A stretch of DNA of 64,000 nt from Sternotherus odoratus (lineage: Eukaryota; Chordata; Testudines; Kinosternidae): assembly GCA_032164245.1 (NCBI GenBank), contig JAVMKO010000001.1:16281603-16345602 (forward strand), read 5' to 3'. This document shows positions 47,685 to 59,009 of this stretch, in pieces. Numbering within the stretch: position 1 is the stretch's first letter; each line of letters starts with the position of its first letter. The notes under the pieces are model-generated. The model was not told the origin of the DNA and made no database searches. It worked only from the letters and a program-made list of their open reading frames with translations. The position numbers and the translations under genes are program-made.

Positions 47685-49008
47685 CTCCCTCCTCAAAGTT
47701 CAGATTCAACTTCACCTGCCTGCCTAGTTTCTGCCGGCCCAATTTATGGAATTCTCAACACCAGACGTCACATGTTATGTCTCAAAACAAACCCCAACAG
47801 GGAGCAGGAACTATATTTCTTGTGCTATTTTCAGTCATTTTATGAATTGCTCTGAGCGTTTGGCTTGTAACCACAAACTCTGAAAAGAAGAGGTAATTAT
47901 TGGAAGACATTTATTGAAGAATTTTTTTTAAAAAAGCTGCTTTTATATTGAAAATCATGATGATACAAATAGCAAAAGTAATGAACACTGAAATATAACA
48001 AGTTTTCATCACAGATCAGAGAACTGGCAAAAGTTGCCTAATGCACCAGCCCAGGGCAAATTTAACTGAAAGGAGCAGAGAAAAAATTAATATAGTGCTT
48101 ATAAGGGCTCACTTACTTTGGTACTTTCAATTAACTCGAGAAATTCCACCTTTGCATACTATCTATTATTTGGATCTAAACATTTAGTTACTTTCTAGTC
48201 AAGAGATGTGTTCTCCCCCAATGACTGCCTCCCTGCTCTCCATATAATTCTTTATTGTTTGCAATATCCTATGCTAAAAAGATCATACTGTGGCAAATCT
48301 AATCCTGCTAACTTTACTACTCAGTGGGACAACCCCCATGCATAAAGGTAAGCACATAAAGGTAAGCACTGTAAAGGCCTTGATCTGTAGCATCGAGATT
48401 CTGGACTTGTCTATACAGAGACTTAGTACATGCCTTCATTCTGTTTGAAATAGCAGTACATCAAAAGTACTACAGAACTTTTAGTGTGTGATACCAAGAT
48501 CCACCTGGTGACTGTGTACAATATTCTAGTCTGATGTGCACTTTCACACTCTGGCTGGCAACACACTAAATCACCTTGTAGGCAATCCCTTCGGTACAGC
48601 CATCTCTCACCTTATCCTTCCTCCATTCAATCAACAGGGATATGAAAAAGTAAACACTTGTAACTTTACAATCTCATATAAGACAAACTATTAAACATTA
48701 AATTTTCTGTGCCCATGGAATTATTGTGCAAAACATTTTAAATGCTGAACTTCCTTTTCTCTTATCCTCAGTTGCTTTTTAGGTAAGTGATTTCACTTAA
48801 ATGGTCTGGTAGACAGAATGTGGTGTCCTGAATCTTTCTTAGAATCTATGTATGTTCTACATAATAGGTTAAATCTCAGATCTAGTGAAGTAAATGGGAG
48901 CTTTGCTATTGATTTTAATACTATCAAATTGCTGATTACAATTTGCAGGTAAATTTTTAGAGATGCACTGGCATCTAGCTGTGCAAACTCTTCTAAATCC
49001 TTGAATAC
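47685..49008. other. Unique AT-rich non-coding DNA
   Basis: No gene. A GGACTTGTCTATACAGAGAC word at 48392 resembles the terminus of the local MITE family, but no matching right end was found. Confidence 0.5.
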
Positions 49009-49021
49009 TGCATTCAATATG

Positions 49022-49750
49022 ACAGGTTCAAGAATAGCAGCCGTGTTAGTCTGTATCCATAAAGAAAGCGAGGAATACTTGTAGCACCTGAGAGACTAAC
49101 TAGTTTATTTCAGCATAAGCTTTCGTGAGCTATAGCTCACTTTGTCAGATGCATAGAATGGAACAGAAGTAAAATGCATTTATACACACAGAAAGAAAAA
49201 GAAAAGGAAAAAAAAATCTACATTAGCATACCAATTCTAAGAGGGCTGTTAAATGTAGATGGTCCATTATCACTAGGAGACCTTTTGAAATGGCGGAAAT
49301 GCAATTATTTACTGTAATGAGAGAACCAATCTGAACTTCTGTTAAGCCCCTGGTTAATAGTGTCCAATTTGAAAATTAATTCCAATTCCTCAGTTTCTCG
49401 TTGGAGTCTGTTTGGGAAGTTTTTCTGTTTTAAAACTGAAACCATCAAATCTTTAATGGAGTGGCCAGGAAGATTGAAGTGTTCTCCTACTGGTTTTTGA
49501 ATGTTATGATTCCTGATGTCAGATTTGTGTCCATTTATTCTTTTGCATAGAGACTGGCCGGTTTGGCCAATGTACATAGCAGAGGGGCATTGCTGGCACA
49601 TAATGGCATATATCACATTGGTTGATGTGCAGGTGAATGATGGTATGGCTGATGTGATTTTTCTTTTTCTTTCTGTGTGTATAAATGCATTCTACTTCTG
49701 TTCCATTCTATGCATCTGATGAAGTGAGTTATAGCTCACGAAAGCTTATA
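49022..49750 (-). mobile_element. Penelope-like element with GIY-YIG ORF and 13-bp duplication
   Basis: A perfect 13-bp duplication, TGCATTCAATATG, lies at 49009-49021 and 49751-49763. Inside, the two ends are inverted copies of each other: GCTTTCGTGAGCTATAGCTC plus GATGCATAGAATGGAACAG near 49118-49173, mirrored by CTGTTCCATTCTATGCATC and GAGTTATAGCTCACGAAAGC near 49698-49746. A leader of about 90 bp (AGCAGCCGTGTTAGTCTGTA) lies only on the left. The minus strand codes for the endonuclease end of a Penelope protein; the reverse transcriptase is gone. Inverted pseudo-LTRs with a 5'-truncated body fit known Penelope insertions. Confidence 0.88.
49305..49616 (-). pseudogene. GIY-YIG endonuclease domain of a Penelope-like element
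   Basis: A 103-codon frame covers most of a GIY-YIG domain: VIYAIMC-type beta strand (IYAIMCQQCPSAMYIGQTG), a conserved Arg equivalent in LCKRINGHKSDI, then HNIQKPVGEHFNLPGHS and a Glu-containing helix LQRETEELELIFKL, ending GLNRSSDW. The Tyr of the first motif, the YIGQTG and the GH following the Arg are kept. The N-terminal reverse transcriptase is absent because of truncation, so this is a fragment, though its reading frame is open. In Penelope proteins this domain nicks target DNA. Confidence 0.85.
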
Positions 49751-49763
49751 TGCATTCAATATG

Positions 49764-50820
49764 TTAGCCTTTTAATGTCTACCCTTATGTTGTTCTGTGT
49801 GTATCCTTCATTGCTTCTCTGCATTTGTTTATGACAAGTCAAACCACATTCCTGCTAACACAAAATTGGAACCTTTATAGGATTAAAATAAATGCTGACT
49901 TTGTTAATATTCTTGCTAGAAATGCATCAGTATTGGACGATAAACTCAACAATACAAAACCTATTGTCCTGCAGAGGAGTCTGATGAAGTATAATTACTC
50001 AGGAGGAACTAAGCCAAAGTCTGAGTATGGTACGGGACCACATTTTGAAGTTCCTTTCCCCAAAGTTAGCCAGGCTTGAATTTAGTGTTTGATTCACATT
50101 ACAATAAAGATAAGCAAAATAAAATCTGGAACTGAACAAGGTGTGTTAAACACCCAGTTTCCTGTTGGGGTATGGGGGTGAGGAGAGAGGGGACACAAGA
50201 GAAAAGTTAGTCAGTTTTGGTCCATCTCCAGCAGAAAGACACACACCTTTAATCTTTTCTGAACTCACCATCCCGCCTTGCCTGGATTATCTGTTTCATG
50301 CATCCATAAAAGACAGAACAGACCCAGCCATTTGGATGTGAAATATTGTGACCAGAACAAAATGTGTAATGCAATTTTTGGAACATATAAAAGCTAGACT
50401 AATCTAAGTGCACCTCTTTCCCCTGGTCACATTCATTCAGTGGTGCCACATTCTAGTCTCAGTTACCCTTGTGTAACCCATGGCAATTCATTGCAGCATG
50501 GTGACAGGAGAATTTGACTGTTTGTTTGATTATTGCCCGTTACTTGCAAAAATACATATTACTTTAGGTTTCTATTTCATGTTAAGAGAATTTTCAAATA
50601 AGCCACGCCTAGGTCCAAAATTTGGACCAGTTTGTACCTGAATTTCAAAATTAGTGAGAAATGCTCTGAAGCTAGGATATGTGTAAGCATATTAACACTT
50701 GAAGATACGTTTATTTTCAGTGCAAGTTTAAATCACTTTGAAGTTGCCTCATGTCCCAACTGCATGGAGCAAACTACTCCTCTAATCCTGTTGCATGTTC
50801 AAGAGACATCACCTTAGAAG
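49764..50820. other. Unique non-coding DNA
   Basis: No repeat recognised. An 84-codon plus-strand frame at 49825-50079 has no motif that I recognise. Confidence 0.45.
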
Positions 50821-50829
50821 TACAGGCTC

Positions 50830-51010
50830 TTAAGGAGAGGTAGTGTTCTCAGTGGACAGAGCACTGACCAAGAATCTGGAGATTTAGGTCTAGTCCAGGC
50901 TCTGCAACTGACCTGCTGAGAGCCCCTGGGCATGTTGCCTCACCTCTGTGCCTCCTCTCCCATCCTTTTGTTTATCTTGTCTATTTAAACTAAGTTCTTT
51001 AGGTCAGGAA
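50830..51010 (+). repeat. MIR-like SINE, plus orientation
   Basis: The tRNA-like head GGACAGAGCACTGACCAAGA and TTTAGGTCTAGTCCAGGCTC is followed by CTGCAACTGACCTGCTGAGA, then GCATGTTGCCTCACCTCTGT. This is the best-preserved MIR-type head in the window. The tail is GTCAGGAACTGTCCTTCACT. Confidence 0.7.
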
Positions 51011-51021
51011 CTGTCCTTCAC

Positions 51022-51290
51022 TATGGACATGTCTACACTGCCCCACAGTGAAGACTACAGGGATGTGAATAGCAGCGCCCACCTAAGTACTGCACTGTAA
51101 CTTTGCTGTGTGGACACCCCAGGCTCAAACTAAAAGGTTCCTACTTCAGATTAATTCTCTTGGATTATGTTAATGCCAACTAGGAACCTTTTAACTCACA
51201 ACTACAGAGTCCACACAGGGGAGCTACCATGCAGCATTAGGTGCGCACTGTGATTCGTATACCTGTAGTCCAAACTGCAAACAACATAGG
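51022..51290. repeat. Decayed MITE with internal inverted repeat
   Basis: It begins GGACATGTCTACACTGC, like the ends of the local TTA MITEs, and contains perfect 13-bp arms TAAAAGGTTCCTA (51131-51143) and TAGGAACCTTTTA (51181-51193). A right terminus and target duplication are not clear. Confidence 0.5.
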
Positions 51291-51299
51291 CATATGCTA

Positions 51300-52955
51300 T
51301 GTATTGTACAATGACTAACAGAAAAGGTCCCCAGTCTCAGCTGTGGCACCATAGCTCTGCTCTAATACCAATAACAAATAATAATGGAACACTGGTGAGA
51401 CACAAGAAGGAAAGCTGCTACCGAATTTGCAGGGAAGGCCAGTTACAAAGGAGTTAATGTTAACTTCACATTGAGCAGACACAGTGCTCCAAAGCATCTT
51501 TCACAGCAAACAATGACAAACGTAGTTTACATATCATCATAGCACTGGTGGTCATCTATTAGTTTGGAAAGCTGCAGATGCAATGTAGACAAAGTTAACA
51601 GCATAGGAGCTGGTTCGGGTAAAATGGTTCATAAAACTTTTCAGGGACTGTAATTTATATCCTCCATTTTAGAACTTCCAAATGAGGCAGGTGTTTCCTG
51701 AAATGGATCACAAGCTACAGGTGCCAGCAATGGAAGAATAAACATAAAAATACAATGCATGTTCAAAGTTTCATTGTTTGTAAACACTGAAGAGTTATTG
51801 CTATTTTTCTAAGACATTTTTATAGTAGTTATTAAACATGGACTGGAGAGTCTGTTATTTGTTCATTAAATGTTCTCAGTGTTAAAAGTGTGCAAAATGC
51901 ATCTGGAGTCGATAACTTTTCCTTTTTCACTATAAAAAGTACTTGTGTTTCCAACAGTTAATGTATTGTCAACTATTTAATTTACCATTTGTTTTTACAT
52001 ATTTTTCATGTTTCACAGAGAATTCCATCCAACATAAATATTAAGCATGTAAATTAGGGGAAAAAATTAAGCTTTCTGGTACTGGCAATGAGAGAATATC
52101 AGAAGGCAGTAATATTTTGCTTTGAGGCATTACATCATGTATTAGATGTTGTTTATGTTACAATAGGTGGGGAAATAAAACATTCACTGGCCTGGCACCA
52201 AGAGAATCCAGAAGTTTAGTCTGGACTCAGGGATGATGAGTCCTCTGGTGAAATCTACACTGCAACTTGAAAAGGCATATATATTAAGGCAAAGCAGGTA
52301 ATATGAAGACACTTTAGCAAGGTAGACACATGGCTCTCTAGGAATGAGTGAATGATGCACAGTTGTCCGGTTGAAGACCCATTGGTAAATTGGGTAGGAT
52401 TTCACAAGACCGGGATTTGGACCATGCTAGTCTGCATGGCTAATCATAAGCCCCCAATAATTCTTAAAACAGATGCCTCTGGGCCTGAAGTTCATCTTCT
52501 AACATAGAGGAGTTGGTCTCTATACAGGAAAGGGAGTTGGGGTGGATGGAGCAATGAAAGTTCAGAGGCAGTCTTCTTTTCAGCTTTTCAGGCTCATGCA
52601 TGTCTGTAAAGACAAACCTCCTCAAATCTGACCTCCATCCCAAATGTCAACTCATCTGAACCTTGGCATGAAAGCCTCTTCCTTTCACTGCAGCCCTTGA
52701 CATTGTTACGAGTCAATCATTTACCAAATGTTTTGGGTAACATTGTTCATCTCTAGCCAGCATATTGGCACTAAAACACACTATACAGTAGGCAAGATAC
52801 ATGAGATACCATATGTTATGCCACATGACGACTATCACGTGCTATAGGCATGTTACATTATACTGGGGTAGTAGCCCCATTGAAGTTAAAATTGACACAA
52901 GCTTACTGTTTAACAGCCAACTTTTTTTTCTAAATGTTCTACAATCCACATGCTT
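51300..52955. other. Unique AT-rich non-coding DNA
   Basis: No recognised element or gene. Confidence 0.5.
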
Positions 52956-52960
52956 TCTCT

Positions 52961-53094
52961 GAGATTTTTAAGGTCAGGCTTGACAAAGCCCTGGCTGGGA
53001 TGATTTAGCTGGGGTTGGTTCTGCTTTGAGCAGGAGGTTGGACTAGATGACCTTCTGAGGTCTCTTCCAACCCCAATCTTCTATGATTCTATGG
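52961..53094 (+). mobile_element. CR1 3' tail fragment
   Basis: GGCTTGACAAAGCCCTGGCT, GGAGGTTGGACTAGATGACC, TTCTGAGGTCTCTTCCAACC and TTCTATGATTCTATGG match the 3' UTR and tail of the CR1 at 20940-21067. Confidence 0.92.
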
Positions 53095-53100
53095 TCCAGG

Positions 53101-53265
53101 GATTCCTCAGATAGAATACCTAAAAAGGAGCTGTTTGATATGCAACTTGCTGTAAAACCCACGCACATATGATGTTTGTCTTGAAAACTGGTATGCTGCA
53201 AAAAGGGATGAAATTGAGCTTGTAGTACCAATTGGGGGGATTTGGTCAAGTAGTTCCTGAGATGC
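53101..53265 (+). repeat. Dispersed repeat of about 150 bp, copy A
   Basis: Starts GATTCCTCAGATAGAATACC and ends TTTGGTCAAGTAGTTCCTGA. The middle carries GTAAAACCCACGCACATATG and GAAAACTGGTATGCTGC. The same order, diverged, recurs at 54116. A CR1 tail ends directly at its left edge. Confidence 0.6.
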
Positions 53266-54085
53266 AAATCTAAGGTTTTAATGGTCATTACAATTATAGC
53301 ATGGCCTGCCCCTGAGATCAGCTACTGTCTGGTACCAGGGAGCAGTTTAAAATATATCAAAAGTTCTTGCACTCTAAAGCTGTAGCGCCTCTATCTATAG
53401 GCACTCCACATGAGTGAGACCTGCCCATAGAGTGATGTAGTCATTTCACATTCTCCTCCCCAATTTCTTCATCAATGGGACGGAGAGTGAAGGCAAAGAA
53501 AAAGGCAAGCCACTCCCATCAGTGTCAGCATGATCGGAGGAGGTGATGAGCATCAGGAAACAGATCCATAGTAGAGAGGCTTATCCTGAGGACTGGCGTA
53601 AGTTTCACATGGACTAACATGGCACCAGTATTCTGTTGTCAGTCAAAACAGAAACTTATGTTTATCATAAAAATAAACACAGAAAAATCTCAACTTTCTA
53701 GAGTAATCCATCTAATCTACACAAACCAAGGTTTCTCATTTATCATTTTCACCCTGCAACATGCTGTAGTTTTTTTGGGGGGAGGAGAGGGAAGGTGTTG
53801 TGAAGGAAATGTCAGGCACTAGAAAAAAATAGCCATATGATCCTTTTAAAAGCAGTCCTATTAATCCACAAAATGATCTCTCTCTCCCTCTGTCAACCTG
53901 CTATAGAAGAATCAAGTAGTGCACAAAATTCAACAAGCACTTAAAATGATATTCTAACATGAGACTGCATTTTGCAGACATTTTTGCCCCCTGTTAAAAT
54001 GGAAAACCTGGTGCAACTTTACCAGTGGTGGCTTTATTGACCCATCATAAAATTCCTGTGGTACATTAGGGCCATACATAGACTT
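53266..54085. other. Unique non-coding DNA
   Basis: Nothing recognised. Confidence 0.45.
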
Positions 54086-54094
54086 AGTGGTACA

Positions 54095-54270
54095 CGTTGG
54101 GGTCATTTGGTCAAGGGGTTCCTCAGATACAGCTCCCTCTTCAATAAGAGCTTCTCTTAATGTTAAACAGCTTTAAAATCCACATGCATGTTGAGATTAT
54201 CGGACTATTGGTATATAAAAACAGGGGCAAGATGGTACCTCTTAATAAATATTTGGAGTCATTTGATCAA
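54095..54270 (+). repeat. Dispersed repeat of about 150 bp, copy B
   Basis: GGTCATTTGGTCAAGGGGTT, CCTCAGATACAGCTCC, then TTTAAAATCCACATGCATGT, GACTATTGGTATATAAAAAC and GGAGTCATTTGATCAAATG parallel copy A. The trailing motif of one unit (TTTGGTCAAG..GTTCCT.AGAT) also leads the next, which suggests that the ancestral source was tandem. Confidence 0.6.
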
Positions 54271-54546
54271 ATGTTAAAATTCTGACAATAAGGAACTGAT
54301 TCCAAGAGGAAGATTGGACTAAAATCCACATTCAGAGTGAGTCAGGCTGCTGTGTATTTAAACACTGCATTTTCTGATTCTCGCAGGTATAAGTAGGGGT
54401 GAATTTAATGTTCTGGAAGAGCACAAGACACTACTGGTAAACCTTAACTCTGCATTAAAGATTTTAGCAGAGAGTTACATATTGCATACATCCAAGAAAA
54501 TACACTGGAAAAGGAATCTGAGAAAGGAAATTGGGCAACTTTCAAG

Positions 54547-55300
54547 CCAACCTAAACCTCCCCCACTGCAACTTGAGACCATTACTCCTTGTTCTGCCAT
54601 CTGGTACCACTGAGAACAGTCTAGATCCATCCTCTTTGGAACCCCCTTTCAGATAGTTGAAAGCAGCTATCAAATTTCCCCTCGGTCTTCTCTTCTGCAG
54701 ACTAAACAACCCCAGTTCCCTCAGCCTCTCCTTATGTCAGGCGCTCCAGGCCCCTAATCATTTCTGTTGCCCTCTGCTGGATATTTTCCAATTTTACCAC
54801 ATCCTTCTTGTAGTGTGGGACCCAAACCTGGACACAGTACTCCATAGGAGGCCCTATCAGTGCCTAATAGAGGGGAATGATGACATCCCTTGATCTGCTG
54901 GCCATGCTCCAACTTATACAACCCCAAATTCTGCTAGCCTTCTTGACAACAAGGGCACACTATTGACTCCTATCCAGCTTCTGGTCCATTGTAATCTTGA
55001 GGTCCTTTTCTGCAGAACTGCTGCCTAGCCATTCGGTCCCTAGTCTGTAGCAGTGCATGGAATTCTTCCATCCTAAGTGCAGGACTCTGCACTTCTCCTT
55101 GTTGAACCTCATCAGATTTCTTTTAGCCCAATCCTCTAATTTCTCTAAGTCCCTCTGTATCCTATCCCTACCCTCCAGTGTATCTACCACTCTTCCCAGT
55201 TTAGTGTCATCTGCAAACTTGCAGAGGGTGCAGTCCACGCCATCCTCCAGATCATTAAGGAAGATATTGAACAGTCTGATCCAGTCTGGCTGCTCTTCTG
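54547..55300 (-). mobile_element. CR1 LINE fragment, RT C-terminus
   Basis: On the minus strand the frame at 54960-55238 reads [19 protein letters not shown], including the F-A-D-D catalytic box of reverse transcriptase, then [20 protein letters not shown] and [20 protein letters not shown]. Toward 54547 come blocks equivalent to the 20500-20840 part of the plus-strand CR1. The terminal 3' UTR and tail are missing, so both ends are truncated, unusual for simple target-primed insertion. Confidence 0.9.
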
Positions 55301-57520
55301 GGAAGCCGTTATGCTATGCCCTATAGATAGTGAGAGATAGTCTCTGCGCAAGAGAGTATACAATCTGAATAGATGCAATACATAAAGGGAAGGGAAGGGG
55401 GAAAACAGAGGTACAGAGAGGTAAAGTGACTTGCTCACCATCACATGGAAGGGTCAATATTTTTAATTTAATTTTTTTGGCCGCTTCATGCTCACTGATC
55501 CTAGCTAAATCTGCATTCCAATGTTTTTCAATGACAGCTAATTTCCCACTCCATATAGGAAAATAGAAGCTTTTCTTTAATCAAATGTATTGTGCACATA
55601 CATAAAAAATACATAAGCTATGTTCAAAGTGCATTTACCACTTCCCTGAAATGATCAGCATCCCGCCATATGTTTAAAATACACTAAATTAAAGGTCATG
55701 AAAAGTTGTCAGTTTTGTAATACTGTCACATATTTCTGTTAAAATGTGTGCAGACATACAACATATGTGGAATATGGAAAACATACATTGCTTCCTTATG
55801 GGTATCTCTACATTTGACTATTTTCAAAAAGATGACTCAGATGACTTAAATGTAATAGATTAGGATTGTGTTACAGGCTGGCTGGTAGCCTTTGGAATTG
55901 AAGTAGACACAAATGGACTGCTCCTTAAAGTGGCTGAAATTATAGCTGTTGGATGGGAGTTCCTGAATCTTGAAGTCCCACTTACTCTTCTAATGGGGAA
56001 ACCGCAGTGCACAGCAGGCAAAGCTAGTCTGCTGTGATCCCAGGCAAGTGTAGGAAGAAGTGAAGTTAGCATTAGCAGACAGACGTTTGAAGCTGCTTCT
56101 GCTCCTCCCGCCTTACACACGAACAAGCAGGGTAACAAAGGGGTCAATGAGGGACAACGAGCAGATATGACTTTAACCATATTATTCATTATTATGCAAG
56201 AGAGCTACGTAGCTATACTTTCGCCTCTTCAGCCCAACCGCTGGTCTCTGACACAACCTCTAGATGATGGCCCCTACACAGCTCCACAGAGCGCCCCTAC
56301 TGCCCTACGTTCAGGTGGAGGCAGGTACTGACTCAGGCTCCAGTGCACGGCCCTAGCACTGATGTACAGTCTCCACTGAGCACTACTGCAGCCTCTGTGA
56401 TCTCTAGCAGGGCAGCCAGCAATCATTGCAATAAGAGCCTTGCTTCTATAGGTTCTGCTTTATTGGTTTCACTCCACCCTCCAGTTGTGATACTCCTCCC
56501 TGGTAATGATCAGTTCTTTCCTATTCGACTTTGAATGACTGAATAATCATACTCCTATTGCATGACCACTCCTAATCCTATTCTTTTTAACAAACTCCTT
56601 TTGTGTTTTACCAGTTTTACCAGACTATTTAATTGCCTAATTGATACCCCCCATACTTTATTGAGATATTTCTCTATTGTGTTTCTGCATATGTAATATT
56701 TGCATATTGAATATTTAATCGACTAATTTATTCATTGCTCAGGTGATTTCCTCATTAATTAATTATTCGCTGCTTAATAAATTCATCCATTGTTTAACTA
56801 ATTGTTTGGACAACATGTTCATTTGCACTAAAACTTTGCTACCTGGTCCCTGCCCCCTACTTTATCCCATCTTCCCCACCTTGTCTGCCACATTTCTATG
56901 TTTCCTTCCTTATTCTCCCTGTCTTTTGATTCTTTCACGATCTCTCTTCTTTTTCTCCTCTCTCCCTCTGTGATATGCTGTACCCAAATTAGCATTCTGT
57001 AACCCTCATATTCATCATTTGTATATGGTTCTGATATTTCATATGAAGTGCACCATGTAAGATATTTTATGAAGGATCATGATCTGCTGAAAGCCATTGT
57101 TCTGTCAAGGTATGTATGTCATTAGTGTATATGAAGTTATGAAATGTTTTATGTTGTAAGTTTGAGAGTCTCCATTGCTAGTTCTCTAGTGACAACAAAG
57201 GAAGTGATACTCCAAGGAGGGGAGTTATAAACAAGGGATTTACAATTTTGTAAGAAAAGCACCACACAGTGGGGATTGCTCAACTCTGTGACTCAACAAA
57301 GCCCACCAGGACATGTCTGGGCTAGTGCTTTCCGGGCATATGGACTGAGGTCATAAAATAGGGGAGAGGGGCACCATGCTTTTACCTTTTTCCTCCCCCA
57401 CCTACACTGGAAGCAACAAGAATGCTGGGAGAGGAAGATTTGTATGGAGGAGGCTGTTCCCAGGCTTAAAGGGGAAATCTGTATACTAAGTACTGCAACA
57501 TACCTACAACATCCAATGGA
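55301..57520. other. Mostly unique DNA with a MIR-like fragment
   Basis: A MIR-like complement lies at about 55400-55455 (CAGAGGTACAGAGAGGTAAA, GTGACTTGCTCACCATCACA). No gene recognised in the rest. The section 56850-56970 is C/T-rich. Confidence 0.45.
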
Positions 57521-57544
57521 ATGAGAAAATCTGCTTGATCTAAA

Positions 57545-59003
57545 TGTAACCCTTCTGCCCATCAGAGTTGGCAGCAACAAGGGTCGGGTTCAGTATCCAG
57601 GGGTTCCGTTCTAATGACACAATACAAAACCAGCTCGAGCCCCCACCCAGTGACCTGGGACAACCATATACCACCCTTCTGGGCGCCTCTAAGAGGCAAT
57701 ACTTCCCCTCTCACAAGCACAGAGTCTGAGTGTACCAAAACCCTTTTAATGACAGAGAGAAACACTGTGGCATATTATTGGGTAAACACCACAAACAAAA
57801 GTCACAAACCAAACCATGAACCAGAATCCCCCCCCCACACACACACACACACGCCAATGGGCAGTGTCCTTTCCCTGGGGTTCTTGAGCCCCACAAGCCC
57901 CAAAGTCCCAAAAGTCCAACAGCCCCAGCAGAGTTCAAAAGTTCATAGCAGAGTTGTACCTCCCCACCGGGGTGGGTGGGGGGGGGAAGAGGTTCTGGGG
58001 CACCTTACATGGTCAGAGGCCGACTGCCCCACCTCTCCAGTCGTGCTGCAGTACTCACCATGGGCCGTTGGTCAGAGGCCGACTGCCCCGCCTCTCCAGT
58101 CGTGCTAGTCGCTCCGCTAGCCGCCCCGCTAGCCAACACAGGAACTGCTCTGTCAGTGGCTCGACTCTGCTCTGCCAGCTGTCTCAGGAACTGGTCCACT
58201 AGCCGGCACAGGAACTGCTCTGCCAGCTGTCTCAGGAACTGGTCCACTAGCCGGCACAGGAACTGCTCTGCCAGCTGTCTCAGGAACTGGTCCACTAGCC
58301 GGCACAGGAACTGCTCTGCCAGCTGTCTCAGGAACTGGTCCACTAGCCGGCACAGGGAATGCTCTGCCAGCTGCCTCAGGAACTGGTCCACTAGGCGGCA
58401 CAGGGACTGCTCTGCTTAGGACCCCCCCACGTAAGATAAAGCTCAGTGATTTTTCAGCTCTTAAGTGATTTCAGCTCTTGAGTGATTTCATCTCATAGTG
58501 GGGGGCCTTAGTGCAGAGGTACCACCAGACCCAAAGCAACTTCAGCTCAGTGAGCTGAAGTTAGACTCCTAATGGAAGCAAAAGTCAGCTCTAACATTCC
58601 ACAGGGGAGAGAGGCCAGGTGCAATAGGCCTGTGAAGCCCTCAGACGAGGCCCTCACCACAAGGTATAGAAGCCTGTCCATAGCCTCTCTCTATTCAGTG
58701 GGTTTTGGAACCCCTGTCCCTTGTCTAGTGAGTGCTACCCAGCTGATGGCGAGTCCCGCCAGCATGCCAAAGGCCAAATACATGTCCCAACCCCTCATTC
58801 ACATAAACAGGTTAATCAACACTTTATCATTCTGGCCCCAATACCACAGAAACTGGGGGTCCCACAGTAGCCACAGTGACCGTTTGGGCTGTTAGAGTGC
58901 AGGCTAGGTGCGGTAGGTGTGTCCAAGCAAATAAGGTGTTATTTTCCAAAAGTCACTGCAATTCCTGCAATTCACCACCGGATGTCACTTACCCTGACAA
59001 TCT
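57545..59003 (-). mobile_element. LTR-like repeat containing a minisatellite
   Basis: The interval starts TGTAACCCTTCTGCCC and could end ACCCTGACA (about 59003), so on the minus strand it runs TG...CA like an LTR. Reverse-oriented ATTAAA (TTTAAT near 57745) could serve as a polyadenylation signal. There is no gag/pol sequence and no clear target duplication, so a solo LTR is only a hypothesis. It carries a 60-bp direct duplication at 58012 and 58072 (GGTCAGAGGCCGACTGCCCC) and the 48-bp array listed next. Confidence 0.45.
58143..58410 (+). repeat. 48-bp minisatellite (about five and a half units)
   Basis: GGTCCACTAG recurs at 58193, 58241, 58289, 58337 and 58385, exactly 48 bp apart, with very few substitutions. 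Because 48 is divisible by three, all six frames show a 16-residue repeat, for example LRNWSTSRHRNCSASC on plus and LVDQFLRQLAEQFLCR on minus. That periodic protein text is a consequence of the DNA repeat and not in itself evidence for coding. Confidence 0.95.
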
Positions 59004-59009
59004 CTCCTT

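Noticed and set aside
53281..53640. Search for a host exon between CR1 pieces
   Set aside because: No open frame with splice-like borders or recognisable protein text.
57976..58419. Apparent repeat protein with 16-residue units on both strands
   Set aside because: A 48-bp DNA repeat produces in-frame periodicity in all six frames; no frame is favoured.
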